Part shown: positions 19,421-29,891 of the stretch, piece by piece
How positions within the stretch are numbered: the stretch's first letter is position 1
Layout: every line of letters begins with the position of its first letter
Origin: a beta proteobacterium KB13
Lineage (GTDB): Bacteria > Pseudomonadota > Gammaproteobacteria > Burkholderiales > Methylophilaceae
Reading direction: 5' to 3'
Assembly: GCA_000156155.1 (NCBI GenBank)
Contig: DS995299.1
Span: 1,045,400 to 1,109,399, forward strand
DNA length: 64,000 nucleotides
Made by a program: the position numbers and the translations under genes
The notes under the pieces: generated by a model
Databases searched by the model: none
What the model saw: only the letters and a program-made list of their open reading frames with translations
Told to the model about the DNA's origin: nothing

Positions 19421-20851
19421 TTAAATTAATATTAATGTTGCCAATCCTAAGAAAATAAAAAATCCACCACTGTCAGTCATAGCTGTGATTAAAACACTCG
19501 ATCCAACTGCGGGGTCTCTTCCTGACTTACTTAATGTGAAAGGTATCATAACTCCCATTAAAGCTGCAAGAATTAAATTTAAAGTCATTGCAGTTGTCAT
19601 GACTAGGGCTAAGCTTGAGTTGCCGTAAAGATAGTATGCAATAAATCCAAGGACCCCTCCCCACAAAATCCCATTGAGTATTGCTACACCAATTTCTTTA
19701 AATAACAACTGCCTCAAGTGACTTACAGACACTTGACCAAGAGCAATTGCTCTAACAATCATTGTTGTTGTTTGATTACCTGAGTTCCCACCAACCCCAG
19801 CAACAATAGGCATTAGCGCAGCCAGGGCAACCACTTTTTCAATTGATCCTTCAAAAATACCAATAACTCGAGATGCGATTAAGGCAGTGATGAGATTGAT
19901 TGCCAACCATGCCCATCTGTTCCTGACTGATTTCCAAATAGAAGAAAAGATATCCTCACCTTCTCGTAAACCAACCATGGACAGCGCACTGCTATCAGTT
20001 TCTTCACGAATATAATCCATCACAGCATCCACTGTTATTCTTCCAACCAATTTGTTTTGATCATTAACAACAGGGGCTGTTACCAGATCATACCTTTCAA
20101 ATGCTTTTGCTGCCTCCGCAGCATCATCACTGTCTTTAAATAAAACGGCATCCTGCGCCATAACATCACTCACCATCAATTCTGGCTCATTCACCACTAT
20201 TTTTTTTAAGGATAGAACTCCTAAAATTTTTTGTGATCGATTTACAACAAATAATTTATCAGTGAGTTCGGGAAGTTTTTTTATCTTTCTTAGGTATCTC
20301 AGGGCAACTTCTAATGATATATCGTCCCTAATCGTAACAATATCAAAATCCATTAGAGCGCCTACTTGATCCTCGGGGTAAGATAAAGCTGATTCTAGTC
20401 TTTCTCTATTGTTGCTATCTAAGCTTTGCAAAAGATCTTGAAGAACGTCCTCTGGCAGATCAGCTGCAATATCAGCAATTTCATCCGTATCAAGCTGTTC
20501 AGCGGCAGCTAACAGCTCTGTACTATCCATGTCCGCAATCAGTGTTTGACGAACACTATCAGAAACTTCTAGAAGAATTTCACCATCTCTGTCCGCTCTA
20601 ACTAAATCCCATACAATCAACCTATCATCTAAAGGCAACGATTCTAGAATAAAGGCGACATCTGCTGAGTGAAGGGAATTGAGAAGCTTTCCTAATGCTG
20701 ATAGATTCTGCTTTTGAACCAAATTCTTAATTAACTTCTGTTTTGGCATTTCTTGCTTATCAACTAAATCTTCTACGATTTTGTTTTTGCCAAGAAGATC
20801 ATTGACATCCTGCAGTAACTTGCTTAAATTTTCTTTATTTTTTGGATCCAT
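19421..20851 (-). CDS. mgtE: Magnesium transporter MgtE
   Basis: The 476-residue protein has the MgtE architecture: a cytoplasmic N domain of helical repeats (LLNSLHSADVAFILESLPLDDRL, DIAADLPEDVLQDLLQSLD), two CBS domains (about residues 160-285, including MDFDIVTIRDDISLEVALRYLRK and APVVNDQNKLVGRITVDAVMDYI) and a C-terminal five-helix pore domain with MPIVAGVGGNSGNQTTTMIVRAIALG and the late DPAVGSSVLITAMTDSGGFF. CBS/N domains gate the channel by sensing cytoplasmic Mg2+ in characterised homologues. It lies just beyond the rplQ terminator; its own promoter in the 53-base gap is not obvious. Confidence 0.94.
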   Translation of the reverse strand: MDPKNKENLSKLLQDVNDLLGKNKIVEDLVDKQEMPKQKLIKNLVQKQNLSALGKLLNSLHSADVAFILESLPLDDRLIVWDLVRADRDGEILLEVSDSVRQTLIADMDSTELLAAAEQLDTDEIADIAADLPEDVLQDLLQSLDSNNRERLESALSYPEDQVGALMDFDIVTIRDDISLEVALRYLRKIKKLPELTDKLFVVNRSQKILGVLSLKKIVVNEPELMVSDVMAQDAVLFKDSDDAAEAAKAFERYDLVTAPVVNDQNKLVGRITVDAVMDYIREETDSSALSMVGLREGEDIFSSIWKSVRNRWAWLAINLITALIASRVIGIFEGSIEKVVALAALMPIVAGVGGNSGNQTTTMIVRAIALGQVSVSHLRQLLFKEIGVAILNGILWGGVLGFIAYYLYGNSSLALVMTTAMTLNLILAALMGVMIPFTLSKSGRDPAVGSSVLITAMTDSGGFFIFLGLATLILI

Positions 20852-20905
20852 AGAGTTTTAATTTAATTATGATTTATTTATCCAAATAATCAAAACATTA
20901 ATTAC

Positions 20906-20930
20906 AAAAAAAAGCCGGTATAACCGGCTT
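20906..20930 (-). terminator. Intrinsic terminator of the alpha operon (after rplQ)
   Basis: On the minus strand AAGCCGGT and ACCGGCTT pair in an 8-bp stem with a 3-base loop, followed directly by eight T (six beyond the stem). It lies 23 bases after the rplQ stop and is the clearest Rho-independent terminator in the window. It closes the ribosomal block that begins near 53 kb. Confidence 0.92.
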
Positions 20931-20952
20931 CTATTCAAAAAAAAAAATAGAC

Positions 20953-21573
20953 TTATTTTTTCTCAGCTGCTGGTTTAGCTGCTTTTTTCTCAGCTGCTGG
21001 TTTAGCTGCTTTTTTCTCAGCTGCTGGTTTAGCTGCTTTTTTCTCAGCTGCTGGTTTAGCTGCTTTTTTCTCAGCTGCTGGTTTAGCTGCTTTTTTCTCA
21101 GCTGCTGGTTTAGCTGCTTTTTTCTCAGCTGCTGGTTTAGCTGCTTTTTTCTCAGCTGCTGGTTTAGCTGCTTTTTTCTCAGCTGCTGGAGCATCTTCGA
21201 CTTTTTCTGCTACCAGCGGTCTATCAACAAGTTCAACGAATGCCATTGGAGCATTGTCACCTTTTCTGAAACCACATTTTAATATTCTTAGATAACCACC
21301 ATTACGTGTTTTATATCTTGGTCCTATCTCAGCAAATAATTTCGCGACTACTTCATCATTTCTTAATTGAGCAAAGGCTTTTCTCTGATTATGAACAGAA
21401 CTCTCTTTTGCTAATGTAATTAATGGCTCAGCATACTTACGAAGTTCTTTTGCTTTTGGCAGTGTTGTTCTAATAACCTCATTAGCAAGCAAAGATGCAG
21501 CCATATTTTTAAACATTGCTTTACGATGACTGCTTGTTCGATTTAATTTTCTATGACTGTTTCCGTGTCTCAT
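20953..21573 (-). CDS. rplQ: 50S ribosomal protein L17 with long repetitive C-terminal tail
   Basis: Residues 1-120 are a normal L17 ([52 protein letters not shown]). E. coli L17 is 127 residues, but this protein has 206. The extra 86 residues are a tail in which PAAEKKAAK repeats about nine times up to the stop codon. The tail is highly basic, low in complexity and predicted to be disordered and surface-exposed at the exit-tunnel side of the 50S subunit. Its function is unknown. The gene is last in the alpha operon, 14 bases after rpoA. Confidence 0.96.
   Translation of the reverse strand: MRHGNSHRKLNRTSSHRKAMFKNMAASLLANEVIRTTLPKAKELRKYAEPLITLAKESSVHNQRKAFAQLRNDEVVAKLFAEIGPRYKTRNGGYLRILKCGFRKGDNAPMAFVELVDRPLVAEKVEDAPAAEKKAAKPAAEKKAAKPAAEKKAAKPAAEKKAAKPAAEKKAAKPAAEKKAAKPAAEKKAAKPAAEKKAAKPAAEKK
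20956..21189 (-). repeat. Tandem 27-bp repeat inside rplQ, 8.7 copies
   Basis: Eight full copies of a 27-base unit (20956-21171) and an 18-base partial copy (21172-21189) lie head-to-tail without spacers. By eye all copies are identical at nucleotide level. The unit length is a multiple of three, so each copy adds nine residues (AAKPAAEKK) in frame. Identity at synonymous positions implies recent expansion or homogenisation by slippage or recombination. Confidence 0.97.
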
Positions 21574-21587
21574 AATATTTCCAAAAT

Positions 21588-22571
21588 TTAGTTAGTTTCA
21601 ACACCTTGTGGTGGCCAATTATCAACTTTCATACCAAGCGATAAGCCTTTCGTGGCTAGTATGTCTTTAATCTCATTGAGTGATTTTCTCCCAAGATTTG
21701 GTGCTTTTAAAAGATCATTTTCGTGTCTTTGAATTAAATCTCCAATGTAATAAATATTTTCTGCTTTTAGGCAGTTTGCTGAACGAACAGTCAATTCAAG
21801 ATCATCTACAGGTCTTAAAAGAACTGGATCAATTTGAGGAGCTTGCTGTACTTCAACCTCAGTTAATTCACTCTCTAAATTTGCAAATACAGATAATTGT
21901 CCCATTAAAATTCTTGCTGCATCTCTAATGGCTTGCTCTGCATCAACTACCCCATTTGTTTCAACATCCATAATTAACTTATCAAGATCTGTTCTTTGTT
22001 CTACACGAGCACTTTCAACTACATAACTGACTTTAAAGATTGGGCTGAAAGAAGCATCAATCATTAAATGGCCAATTACATTGTCCTGATCTTTATTAAC
22101 ACGCTGTGGAACTGGTTGATAGCCACGTCCCATTTCAACTTTAGCTTCAATATTCAGATTGCCGCCTTTGTTAACATTAGCAATTACTAAATCTTTATTA
22201 ACAATTTCAACGTTATGGGGAAGCTCAAAATCAGCTGCAGTAACTTCACCTTCTGAATCTTTTTTTAAGTTGATAGTAGCTTCTGCGCCATCATGAATTT
22301 TAAGAGCAACTTTTTTTAAGTTTAATAAGATGTCAACCACATCTTCTTGAACACCATCAATTGTTGAATATTCATGAACTACACCATCAATTTTTACTTC
22401 TGTAATAGCGAATCCAGGGATAGAAGAAAGCAAAACTCTTCTTAAAGCATTTCCTAATGTAAAACCAAAACCGCGCTCCATTGGCTCAAGAACAACTTTT
22501 GCTCTATTTGGATTAATTAAATCAACTTCAACAATTCGAGGTTTTAAGTACTCTGTTGGACTATTTTGCAT
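21588..22571 (-). CDS. rpoA: RNA polymerase alpha subunit
   Basis: The 327-residue alpha subunit nucleates RNA polymerase assembly. The N-terminal assembly domain has [28 protein letters not shown] and the C-terminal domain has [49 protein letters not shown], including the Arg and Asn/Lys residues that bind UP elements and activators. It lies between rpsD and rplQ in the standard alpha operon order. Confidence 0.99.
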   Translation of the reverse strand: MQNSPTEYLKPRIVEVDLINPNRAKVVLEPMERGFGFTLGNALRRVLLSSIPGFAITEVKIDGVVHEYSTIDGVQEDVVDILLNLKKVALKIHDGAEATINLKKDSEGEVTAADFELPHNVEIVNKDLVIANVNKGGNLNIEAKVEMGRGYQPVPQRVNKDQDNVIGHLMIDASFSPIFKVSYVVESARVEQRTDLDKLIMDVETNGVVDAEQAIRDAARILMGQLSVFANLESELTEVEVQQAPQIDPVLLRPVDDLELTVRSANCLKAENIYYIGDLIQRHENDLLKAPNLGRKSLNEIKDILATKGLSLGMKVDNWPPQGVETN

Positions 22572-22595
22572 AAAAATCCTTATAAAATATTTAGC

Positions 22596-23225
22596 TTATT
22601 TTGAATACAATTCAACAATTAATGATTCGTTAATTGTTGGTGGTAAATCATCTCTTTGTGGTTTGTTTTTGAATGTTCCAGAAAGCTTTTTAACATCAAC
22701 CTCAACCCACTCCGGAAAACCTCTTTCATCAGCTGCTTCTGTTGCAGCCTTAATTCTTAACTGGTTTTTAGAAGCTTCAGCAACGGCAACTTGGTCGCCG
22801 GGTTTTACTTGATATGATGGAATATTTACTCTATTACCATTAACAGTAATTGAATTATGTCTCACAAGCTGTCTTGATTCAGATCTTGAAACTCCAATAC
22901 CCATTCTGTAAACAACATTATCTAGTCTCGATTCTAAAAGTTGTAAAAGATTTTCACCTGTAACGCCTTTCAGACGATCTGCTTCTGCATAATATGAACG
23001 GAATTGTTTTTCTAAAATACCGTATATTTTTCTTAACTTTTGTTTTTCGCGTAATTGCACGCCATAATCAGACAATCTTCCACCACGTCTTTGACCGTGT
23101 TGACCAGGAGGATAACTTCTTTTTTCAATTCCGCATTTGTCTGTGAAGCATTTTTCACCTTTTAGAAAAAGTTTTTCACCTTCTCTACGACATTGTTTAC
23201 ATTTTGGATCTAGGTTTCTTGCCAA
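22596..23225 (-). CDS. rpsD: 30S ribosomal protein S4
   Basis: The 209-residue primary 16S-binding protein has the S4 RNA-binding domain [48 protein letters not shown]. Its N-terminal segment keeps four Cys (CKQCRREG...[19 protein letters not shown]), the zinc-binding form. In E. coli S4 is the autogenous repressor of this operon. Confidence 0.98.
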   Translation of the reverse strand: MARNLDPKCKQCRREGEKLFLKGEKCFTDKCGIEKRSYPPGQHGQRRGGRLSDYGVQLREKQKLRKIYGILEKQFRSYYAEADRLKGVTGENLLQLLESRLDNVVYRMGIGVSRSESRQLVRHNSITVNGNRVNIPSYQVKPGDQVAVAEASKNQLRIKAATEAADERGFPEWVEVDVKKLSGTFKNKPQRDDLPPTINESLIVELYSK

Positions 23226-23236
23226 CTTTAATCTCC

Positions 23237-23626
23237 TTAAATTCTTCTTTTCTTAGGTGGTCTACAGCCGTTATGAGGAACCGGTGTAACGTCTTGAATA
23301 GCTGTAATTTTCAAACCTATTGAATTAAGTGCACGAACTGAAGATTCTCTTCCTGGGCCTGGGCCTTTGATTCGAACTTCAACATTTTTCACTCCATACT
23401 CTTGAGCAGCTTTACCAGCTGCCTCGGCCGCTACCTGTGCAGCAAATGGTGTACTTTTTCTGGAACCTTTAAAGCCTGCTCCACCTGATGTAGCCCAAGA
23501 TAAAGCATTACCTTGCCTATCAGTTATAGTAATGATTGTATTGTTAAATGATGCATGAACGTGTGCTATACCTTCAGCAACATTCTTTTTAATTTTCTTT
23601 TTAACTCTGGTATTAGATTTTGCCAT
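23237..23626 (-). CDS. rpsK: 30S ribosomal protein S11
   Basis: The 129-residue protein of the 30S platform matches S11 throughout: [40 protein letters not shown] and the C-terminal [18 protein letters not shown]. It is separated by 12 bases from rpsM and 11 from rpsD. Confidence 0.98.
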   Translation of the reverse strand: MAKSNTRVKKKIKKNVAEGIAHVHASFNNTIITITDRQGNALSWATSGGAGFKGSRKSTPFAAQVAAEAAGKAAQEYGVKNVEVRIKGPGPGRESSVRALNSIGLKITAIQDVTPVPHNGCRPPKKRRI

Positions 23627-23638
23627 AACAATTAGCCT

Positions 23639-23995
23639 CTATTTTTTAATAGCACGAATAGGACCTTTTCTGGTTCGTGCGTTTGTTTTTGTTCTTTGGC
23701 CTCTTACAGGCAACCCTCTTCTATGTCTTTGGCCTCGATAGCAATTAAGATCCATAAGACGCTTGATATTCATGGTAACTTCTCTTCTTAAGTCACCTTC
23801 GATCTGGTATTTTGCGATCTCATTTCTTAATTTTTCAACAGCAGCATCATCTAGATCTTTGATCTTTGTTGCCGCATCAACGCCAACAGATTTACAAATG
23901 TTTTGCGCTGTTGTTCTTCCAATACCATAAATAGCTGTTAATGCTATATCAGCATGCTTATTGTCTGGTACGTTTACACCTGCTATACGAGCCAT
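23639..23995 (-). CDS. rpsM: 30S ribosomal protein S13
   Basis: The 118-residue protein of the 30S head has [34 protein letters not shown] and the C-terminal tail [20 protein letters not shown] that contacts P-site tRNA. It is the first gene of the alpha operon (rpsM-rpsK-rpsD-rpoA-rplQ), with its own promoter upstream. Confidence 0.98.
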   Translation of the reverse strand: MARIAGVNVPDNKHADIALTAIYGIGRTTAQNICKSVGVDAATKIKDLDDAAVEKLRNEIAKYQIEGDLRREVTMNIKRLMDLNCYRGQRHRRGLPVRGQRTKTNARTRKGPIRAIKK

Positions 23996-24040
23996 AATTT
24001 CTCCAAAATATTAGGCAATTTACTAAAAATAAAGCCGTAA

Positions 24041-24069
24041 ATTATATCAATTTTTGTTTGAATATACAA
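24041..24069 (-). promoter_or_regulatory. Sigma-70 promoter of the alpha operon
   Basis: On the minus strand TTGTAT (24069-24064) and TATAAT (24046-24041) are separated by 17 bases, with a TGA extended -10 before TATAAT. It lies in the 77-base gap between rpmJ and rpsM. The predicted start near 24034 gives a leader of about 40 bases in which AATTTAC and GTAAATT can pair, a possible S4-response element by analogy with E. coli. Confidence 0.7.
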
Positions 24070-24073
24070 TTAC

Positions 24074-24187
24074 TTAACCTTGTCTTTGTTTATGACGAGG
24101 ATCCTTACAAATTACTCGAACAACTCTTCTTCTTCGAATAACTTTGCAGTGTCTACACAATGCTTTTACTGATGCTCTCACTCTCAT
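24074..24187 (-). CDS. rpmJ: 50S ribosomal protein L36
   Basis: The 37-residue protein begins [19 protein letters not shown] and ends [13 protein letters not shown]. The Cys, Cys, Cys, His zinc-ribbon ligands are present, so this is the zinc-binding form. It sits between infA and rpsM, the usual position at the end of the spc operon. Confidence 0.97.
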   Translation of the reverse strand: MRVRASVKALCRHCKVIRRRRVVRVICKDPRHKQRQG

Positions 24188-24213
24188 AATCTTTCCTTAT
24201 CTACTCTATTTTT

Positions 24214-24432
24214 TTACTTTTCTCTAAAAGTAATTCTGCCTTTAGTTAAATCATAAGGCGTCATCTCAACTGTAACTTTATCTCCAGGAAGAATACGAAT
24301 GTAATTCATACGCATCTTACCGGATATAAAACCCAAAACCTCATGTCCATTTTCTAACTTAACTTTAAAAGTTGCATTTGGAAGGTTTTCTAAAATTTCG
24401 CCCTGCATTTCTATGATATCTTCTTTAGCCAT
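24214..24432 (-). CDS. infA: Translation initiation factor IF-1
   Basis: The 72-residue OB-fold protein [41 protein letters not shown]...[25 protein letters not shown] matches IF-1, which blocks the ribosomal A site during initiation. Its ATG overlaps the secY stop by one base (TAATG), so it is translationally coupled. Having infA inside the spc cluster is the arrangement of betaproteobacteria and Gram-positives, not of E. coli. Confidence 0.97.
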   Translation of the reverse strand: MAKEDIIEMQGEILENLPNATFKVKLENGHEVLGFISGKMRMNYIRILPGDKVTVEMTPYDLTKGRITFREK

Positions 24433-25748
24433 TACCTTATCATTCCTTGTTGACCACGGAAGTTTGCTTTTTTAAGCAAACTATCATACTGATAGGACAT
24501 CATTTGTGATTGCACTTGTGTCATAAAGTCCATAGCAACAACTACAATAATCAATAAAGATGTTCCCCCAAAATAGAAGGGTGTGTTAAATTTTAAAATT
24601 AAAAACTCTGGAAACAAACAAACCAAAGTAATATAAATTGCACCGACTAAAGTCAATCTACCCATGATGGTATCTATAAATTTTGCTGTTTGCTCACCTG
24701 GTCTAATACCAGGAACAAAGGCACCAGCTCTTTTAAGATTCTCAGCAGTTTCCTTAGGGTTAAATTGTAGAGCAGTGTAAAAGTAGCAGAAAAAGACAAT
24801 AGCAACTGCAAAAAGAAAAATATAAATTGGTTGACCAGGTGATAATAATGCCGAAATGTCTTTCAACCAAAAGAGGCTTTCACTTGATCCAAACCACCCA
24901 GCAATAGTAGCGGGGAAAAGAATTACACTTGATGCAAAGATTGCGGGAATAACTCCGGCTTGATTTATCTTAAGAGGCAAATGTGAAGACTGGCCACCAT
25001 ATAATTTGTTACCAACTTGTCTTTTTGCATAGTTAATAGTGATTCTTCGCTGGGCTCTTTCAATGAAAACCACTATGGCAGTTACAAGCACTACTGCAGC
25101 AATTAAGAAAAAGACTAATGGAATGGAATATGCGCCAGTTCTAGCAAGCTCTAAGGTATTTCCAAGAGCACTTGGAAGTCCTGCAACAATACCAGCAAAG
25201 ATAATCATAGAAATGCCATTACCAATTCCACGTGATGTAATCTGAGTTCCAAGCCATACTAAGAACATTGTTCCAGTAACTAAAGTCAACATTGCAGTGA
25301 TACGAAACATAAAACCTGGATCAAGAACCAAACCTGGCTGCGCTTCAAGAGCTACAGAAATACCAAGTGATTGAAATGCAGCAAGAACTAAAGTGCCTTG
25401 TATTGTGTATTTAGCAATTTTCTCTTGACCAGATTTTCCTTCTTTTTTTAATTCTTTTAATGTAGGAGACATTGCTTGCAGAAGGTTCATGATGATTGAA
25501 GCTGAAATATATGGCATGATTCCAAGTGCAAATACAGTAAATCTACTGAGTGCTCCACCAGAAAACATATTAAACATGCCTAAAATGCCGCCACTTTGAC
25601 TGTCAAACAATTTCTTCAATTCTAGTGGATCGATACCTGGTACAGGGATGTGTGCCCCAAGACGAAACACAATAAGAGCACCTAATAGAAATAATATTCT
25701 ACTTTTCAACTCTGTCATACCACTAAAATTTAAAGGATTTTGTGCCAT
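24432..25748 (-). CDS. secY: Protein translocase subunit SecY
   Basis: SecY is the pore of the SecYEG translocon. The 438-residue protein has ten membrane helices, the plug region after helix 1 ([11 protein letters not shown]), [18 protein letters not shown], and cytoplasmic loops with [43 protein letters not shown] and [26 protein letters not shown] used for SecA and ribosome contact. It follows rplO by 4 bases in the spc operon. Confidence 0.98.
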   Translation of the reverse strand: MAQNPLNFSGMTELKSRILFLLGALIVFRLGAHIPVPGIDPLELKKLFDSQSGGILGMFNMFSGGALSRFTVFALGIMPYISASIIMNLLQAMSPTLKELKKEGKSGQEKIAKYTIQGTLVLAAFQSLGISVALEAQPGLVLDPGFMFRITAMLTLVTGTMFLVWLGTQITSRGIGNGISMIIFAGIVAGLPSALGNTLELARTGAYSIPLVFFLIAAVVLVTAIVVFIERAQRRITINYAKRQVGNKLYGGQSSHLPLKINQAGVIPAIFASSVILFPATIAGWFGSSESLFWLKDISALLSPGQPIYIFLFAVAIVFFCYFYTALQFNPKETAENLKRAGAFVPGIRPGEQTAKFIDTIMGRLTLVGAIYITLVCLFPEFLILKFNTPFYFGGTSLLIIVVVAMDFMTQVQSQMMSYQYDSLLKKANFRGQQGMIR

Positions 25749-25752
25749 TATC

Positions 25753-26187
25753 TTATGATTCTATTTTCCCGCCAGCAGCCTCGATTGCTTCTTTAGCTCC
25801 CTTGGTAACACCCAAACCAGAAATGGTATACTTATTTTTAACTTCACCGGATAAAAATATTTTTACTGACAAAGCTAACTCAGATACGAGGTTTTCTTTT
25901 TTAAGAGTTAATAAATCAATTTTTCCAGCAGGTAATTTATTTAACTCTGAAGTTCGGATTTGATCCTTATAATCTTTTTGTGAAGACTTGAAACCTCTTT
26001 TAGGAAGTCTTCTTTGAATTGGCATTTGACCACCTTCAAAACCTACAGCTACAGAACCTCCAGCTCTAGACTTTTGACCTTTATGGCCACGACCTGCTGT
26101 TTTACCAAACCCAGAGCCAATACCTCTTCCAACTCTTTTAGCTGATGGATTTGATCCTTCTGATGGTTTAAGTGTATTAAGTTTCAT
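25753..26187 (-). CDS. rplO: 50S ribosomal protein L15
   Basis: The 144-residue protein begins [41 protein letters not shown], the glycine-rich RNA-binding arm of L15, followed by [19 protein letters not shown]. One base separates it from rpmD. Confidence 0.98.
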   Translation of the reverse strand: MKLNTLKPSEGSNPSAKRVGRGIGSGFGKTAGRGHKGQKSRAGGSVAVGFEGGQMPIQRRLPKRGFKSSQKDYKDQIRTSELNKLPAGKIDLLTLKKENLVSELALSVKIFLSGEVKNKYTISGLGVTKGAKEAIEAAGGKIES

Positions 26188-26188
26188 A

Positions 26189-26374
26189 TTAATTCTCTAC
26201 TCTTAATAAATAATTGACTGAATTAATCATGCCTCTTACTTCAGGGCTATCAACTAATTCAACAGTATGATTGATTTTTCTCAAGCCTAAACCTTTGATG
26301 GTGGCAATATGTTTTTTGCCTGCGCCAATAGTGCTTTTAACTTGCGTTACTTTGATTGTTTTATCTTTAGCCAT
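26189..26374 (-). CDS. rpmD: 50S ribosomal protein L30
   Basis: The 61-residue protein [33 protein letters not shown]...[15 protein letters not shown] is a complete L30. I chose the ATG at 26374; a TTG three codons upstream also lies in frame but overlaps the rpsE stop and adds only MIK. Confidence 0.96.
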   Translation of the reverse strand: MAKDKTIKVTQVKSTIGAGKKHIATIKGLGLRKINHTVELVDSPEVRGMINSVNYLLRVEN

Positions 26375-26379
26375 TTTTA

Positions 26380-26892
26380 TCAACCTCTAATTTCTTCTAC
26401 TGTTTTTCCTCGCTTAGCTGCAATCTCAGCTGGCGTATTCATATTTGCTAGACCGTTAAGTGTTGCTCGAACAATATTGTATGGGTTTGATGACCCAAAG
26501 CTTTTTGCAGTAACGTTATGCATTCCCATCACTTCAAAAATTGCTCGCATAGCACCGCCCGCAATTATTCCTGTACCTTCAGTAGCTGGTTGGATCAAGA
26601 CTTTAGCAGCGCCATGTTTACCGATAACAGCATGCTGGAGTGTGCCTGTTTTGGTAAGGCTAACTTTTAACATACCTCTTTTCGCTTCTTCCATTGCTTT
26701 TTGGACTGCTAGGGGTACCTCTCGCGCTTTACCCTTACCCATTCCGATTGATCCATCACCGTCACCAACAACTGTTAATGCGGCAAAACTCATAATACGA
26801 CCACCCTTAACAACTTTGGTGACACGATTAACTGTGATCATCTTTTCTTTAAGACCGTCTGTTTGTTGTTGTAATCCTTGATCTTGAGCCAT
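26380..26892 (-). CDS. rpsE: 30S ribosomal protein S5
   Basis: The 170-residue protein has the S5 double-stranded-RNA-binding domain ([45 protein letters not shown]) and the C-terminal fold ([26 protein letters not shown]). S5 takes part in decoding fidelity at the mRNA entry site. Confidence 0.98.
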   Translation of the reverse strand: MAQDQGLQQQTDGLKEKMITVNRVTKVVKGGRIMSFAALTVVGDGDGSIGMGKGKAREVPLAVQKAMEEAKRGMLKVSLTKTGTLQHAVIGKHGAAKVLIQPATEGTGIIAGGAMRAIFEVMGMHNVTAKSFGSSNPYNIVRATLNGLANMNTPAEIAAKRGKTVEEIRG

Positions 26893-26912
26893 AGTTTATT
26901 TCCTAATATTTT

Positions 26913-27269
26913 TTAGAATTTAAGTCCGTTTTCTCTAGCTGCATCAGCAAGAGCCTTTATTCTTCCGTGATATCTGTACCCGGAGCGATCGAAAGCAACA
27001 TCTTCAACGCCTGCTTTTTTAGCTTTCTCAGCAATTCTTTTCCCAATCTCAGCTGCAGCAGCAATATCGCTTGTCTTTTTTAGTTTTTTTCTCATGTCAG
27101 CTTCAACAGTAGATGCGCTAGCAAGAACTTTGTTTGTTGCGCCATCTATAACTTGAGCATAAATATTTAAATTTGATCGATAAACGGTCAACCTTGTGCG
27201 ACCTAGCTCAGCAATCTTAGCTCTTGTCTTCCTTGATCTTCTGATTCTTGATTGTTCTTTATTAACCAT
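26913..27269 (-). CDS. rplR: 50S ribosomal protein L18
   Basis: The 118-residue 5S rRNA-binding protein has [36 protein letters not shown] and ends [26 protein letters not shown], a full match to L18. It lies between rplF and rpsE. Confidence 0.98.
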   Translation of the reverse strand: MVNKEQSRIRRSRKTRAKIAELGRTRLTVYRSNLNIYAQVIDGATNKVLASASTVEADMRKKLKKTSDIAAAAEIGKRIAEKAKKAGVEDVAFDRSGYRYHGRIKALADAARENGLKF

Positions 27270-27278
27270 AATTAATCC

Positions 27279-27812
27279 TTATTGTTTCTTAGCTTCTTTC
27301 ATGACAACGCGCTCATCAGCGTAACGGACACCTTTGCCTTTATAAGGCTCTGGTGGTCTGTAGCCTCTAATCTCAGCCGCAACTTGACCAACAACTTGCT
27401 TATTAGAACCCTTGATAACAAGTTCTGTTGGTGATGCCGCCTGCGCAGTAATGCCTTCAGGAAGATCATGAATGATTGGATGTGAGAATCCTAAATCCAA
27501 ATTGACTTTATTGCCTTGAACTTGGGCTTTGTATCCAACACCGATTAATGTAAGTTTCTTTTCAAAGCCAGCCGATACACCAGTGACCATATTATTTACC
27601 AATGCTCTCAAAGTGCCAGACATTGATTTTGCAAACTTTGATTCATTGTTAACTTGAAAAGTAAGAACATTATCTTCTTTGTTGATTTTTACATCACCTG
27701 TTAGTGACTGATTTAACTCTCCTAAAGGTCCTTTAACTTGAACGTTATCTTGAGAGATAACAACTTCAACCTTTTCAGGAATGTTAACTGGCATATTCGC
27801 TACTCTAGACAT
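27279..27812 (-). CDS. rplF: 50S ribosomal protein L6
   Basis: The 177-residue protein starts [17 protein letters not shown] and has the C-terminal signature [24 protein letters not shown]. The ATG at 27812 is preceded by AAGGA seven bases upstream; an in-frame extension to 27854 runs back into rpsH and has no family match. Confidence 0.98.
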   Translation of the reverse strand: MSRVANMPVNIPEKVEVVISQDNVQVKGPLGELNQSLTGDVKINKEDNVLTFQVNNESKFAKSMSGTLRALVNNMVTGVSAGFEKKLTLIGVGYKAQVQGNKVNLDLGFSHPIIHDLPEGITAQAASPTELVIKGSNKQVVGQVAAEIRGYRPPEPYKGKGVRYADERVVMKEAKKQ

Positions 27813-27822
27813 ATTGTTTTCC

Positions 27823-28218
27823 TTATGAAACGTAGCAAAGGATCTCGCCACCAATTCCGGCAGATCTTGCTTTAATATCAGTCATTACGCCTTTAGAGGT
27901 AGTTACAATAGCAACACCCAAACCGTTCATCACTTTCGGAAGGTTTTCGGCCCCTTTATAAATTCTCAAACCAGGTTTACTGATTCTCTCGATTTTTTCG
28001 ATTACTGGTCGTCCAGCATAATATTTCAACTCAACAGTCAATGTTGGTTTGCCATTATTTTCACTAGTGCTGAAGTCTTCAATATAGCCTTCGTCTTTAA
28101 GCACTTCGGCAATCGATTTTTTTAATTTTGATGCTGGCATGGAAACGTGGACTTTGTTAGTCATCTGTCCGTTTCTTATTCTTGTCAACATATCTGCTAT
28201 AGGGTCATGCATACTCAT
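27823..28218 (-). CDS. rpsH: 30S ribosomal protein S8
   Basis: The 131-residue protein begins [18 protein letters not shown] and ends [30 protein letters not shown] lies 8 bases before the ATG at 28218, which sets the start against a longer frame from 28236. S8 is the autogenous repressor of the spc operon in E. coli. Confidence 0.98.
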   Translation of the reverse strand: MSMHDPIADMLTRIRNGQMTNKVHVSMPASKLKKSIAEVLKDEGYIEDFSTSENNGKPTLTVELKYYAGRPVIEKIERISKPGLRIYKGAENLPKVMNGLGVAIVTTSKGVMTDIKARSAGIGGEILCYVS

Positions 28219-28229
28219 ACTGTTTTCTC

Positions 28230-28535
28230 CTACCAACTCGCTTTAATAACGCCAGGTACTTCGCCTGCCATCATTAAATCTCTTAGTTTTCCACGAGCGA
28301 TTCCAAACTTTCTAAATGTGCCACGTGGTCTTCCAGTTAAAGCACATCTATTTCTTAATCTCACTGGGCTAGAATTTTTTGGCAGTGCTGCTAATTTAGC
28401 TCTTGCCTCATTTTTTTGCTCACTTGTAGATTTAGAGCTCTTAATAATTTCATTTAATTCAGCGCGCTTAGTCTTGAATTTATCAACCATCTTGCGGCGC
28501 TTGATTTCACGTTCTGTCATACATTTTTTAGCCAT
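28230..28535 (-). CDS. rpsN: 30S ribosomal protein S14
   Basis: The 101-residue protein [21 protein letters not shown]...[43 protein letters not shown] is the long, zinc-free S14: the short zinc form would have two CxxC pairs. The start at 28535 matches the E. coli length; an upstream extension to 28592 reads into rplE. Confidence 0.98.
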   Translation of the reverse strand: MAKKCMTEREIKRRKMVDKFKTKRAELNEIIKSSKSTSEQKNEARAKLAALPKNSSPVRLRNRCALTGRPRGTFRKFGIARGKLRDLMMAGEVPGVIKASW

Positions 28536-28542
28536 ATTCGTG

Positions 28543-29082
28543 TTACCCTCTAAATGGAAAACTAAATGCTGATAATAAACCTTTGGCTTCATCGTCAGTT
28601 TTAGCTGAAGTTGTTATAGTGATGTTCATTCCTCTTAAAGCATCGATCTTATCGTATTCAATTTCAGGAAAAATGATTTGCTCTTTAATACCCATGTTGT
28701 AATTGCCTCTGCCATCAAAAGACTTAGCAGATATTCCTCTGAAGTCTCTAATTCGTGGAATAGCTATTGAAATGAGGCGATCTAAAAATGTGTACATGTT
28801 ATTTTTACGGAGTGTTACCTTGCAACCAACAGGATAGTCATCACGAATCTTAAATCCAGCAATTGATTTTTTTGCTTTAGTAACTAACGGCTTTTGACCA
28901 GCGATTTTCTCTAAATCACTTACCGCATTTTCCATTACTTTTTTGTCAGCTACAGCTTCACCTACACCCATATTAAGTGTAATTTTTTCAATTCTTGGAA
29001 CTTCCATTACTGATTTGTAATTAAATTGCTCCATTAATTGCTTTACAACTGTTTCTTCATAATATTTTTTTAAACGAGCCAT
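28543..29082 (-). CDS. rplE: 50S ribosomal protein L5
   Basis: The 179-residue 5S rRNA-binding protein has [47 protein letters not shown] and the terminal [27 protein letters not shown]. It lies between rplX and rpsN. Confidence 0.98.
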   Translation of the reverse strand: MARLKKYYEETVVKQLMEQFNYKSVMEVPRIEKITLNMGVGEAVADKKVMENAVSDLEKIAGQKPLVTKAKKSIAGFKIRDDYPVGCKVTLRKNNMYTFLDRLISIAIPRIRDFRGISAKSFDGRGNYNMGIKEQIIFPEIEYDKIDALRGMNITITTSAKTDDEAKGLLSAFSFPFRG

Positions 29083-29091
29083 ATCTTATCC

Positions 29092-29409
29092 TTATACGTC
29101 AATCGCTTCATCGTTTGATTTAAATACCCTGATCTTCTTACCATCCTTCAGAGTTTTAAAAACAACCTTATCGGCCTTATTAGTCTTACTATTAAAAATT
29201 GCAACGTTAGAGATGTCGAGTGGACGCTCTTGACTAACAATACCACCTTGAATACCTAAATTTGGATTTGGAGAAACGTGTTTTTTCACCATATTGATGC
29301 CTTCTACCAAAACTTTACCATTCGCAAGAATTGAAGAAACAATACCGTCTTTCCCTTTATCTTTGCCTGAATTGATGAAGACTTTGTCGCCTTTACGAAT
29401 CTTATTCAC
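29092..29409 (-). CDS. rplX: 50S ribosomal protein L24
   Basis: The 105-residue protein carries the KOW motif ([28 protein letters not shown]) and [15 protein letters not shown], as in L24, an early assembly initiator of the 50S subunit near the tunnel exit. Confidence 0.98.
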   Translation of the reverse strand: MNKIRKGDKVFINSGKDKGKDGIVSSILANGKVLVEGINMVKKHVSPNPNLGIQGGIVSQERPLDISNVAIFNSKTNKADKVVFKTLKDGKKIRVFKSNDEAIDV

Positions 29410-29419
29410 TGTTTACTCC

Positions 29420-29788
29420 TTATATAACTTCCGGCGCTAATGAAACGATTTTCATAAACTTTTCTGTTCTAAGTTCTCTTGTAACAGGTCCGAAAATACG
29501 TGTGCCAATAGGTTCTAATTTGTTGTTTAATAAAACAGCTGCATTGCCATCGAATTTTATGAGTGAGCCATCAGGTCTTCTAACACCCTTTGCTGTGCGA
29601 ACAACGACAGCGTCATAGACTTCACCTTTTTTAACCCTTCCTCGTGGCATAGCTTCTTTAACACTAACTTTAATAATGTCTCCAACGCTAGCGTAACGGC
29701 GTTTTGAACCACCAAGAACCTTAATGCACTGAACGGAACGTGCACCAGTATTATCGGCAACCTCTAATTTTGATTGCATTTGTATCAT
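29420..29788 (-). CDS. rplN: 50S ribosomal protein L14
   Basis: The 122-residue protein matches L14 throughout ([71 protein letters not shown]). It is the first gene of the spc operon, downstream of a 135-base gap that holds its promoter. GGAG lies upstream of the ATG. Confidence 0.98.
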   Translation of the reverse strand: MIQMQSKLEVADNTGARSVQCIKVLGGSKRRYASVGDIIKVSVKEAMPRGRVKKGEVYDAVVVRTAKGVRRPDGSLIKFDGNAAVLLNNKLEPIGTRIFGPVTRELRTEKFMKIVSLAPEVI

Positions 29789-29856
29789 GAAATATTCTCC
29801 AACTTAATCCGCTATTTCAACCCAGTTTAACTAACTGCTTTTACGGTCAGTATTGG

Positions 29857-29873
29857 GGTGCTAAGCACGCACC
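29857..29873 (-). promoter_or_regulatory. Small hairpin in the spc operon leader
   Basis: On the minus strand GGTGC and GCACC (5-bp arms) enclose GTGCTTA, about 12 to 28 bases downstream of the predicted spc transcription start. No U-tract follows, so it is not a terminator. Its role is unknown. Confidence 0.35.
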
Positions 29874-29891
29874 ACTTTTAAAAAGACGCAA

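Noticed and set aside
20956-21189. CRISPR array
   Set aside because: The 27-bp units are contiguous with no unique spacers, lie in frame inside rplQ, and no cas genes are near.
20931-21194. 87-residue frame of QLRKKQLNQ repeats on the minus strand
   Set aside because: It is another reading frame of the 27-bp rplQ repeat. Any frame of a repeat whose unit length is a multiple of three will be repetitive and open.
26309-26881. 190-residue frame on the plus strand opposite rpsE and rpmD
   Set aside because: It is antisense to two certain ribosomal protein genes and shows no protein family features.
28147-28572. 141-residue frame on the plus strand opposite rpsH and rpsN
   Set aside because: It is antisense to two conserved genes with good ribosome binding sites and has no recognisable domain.
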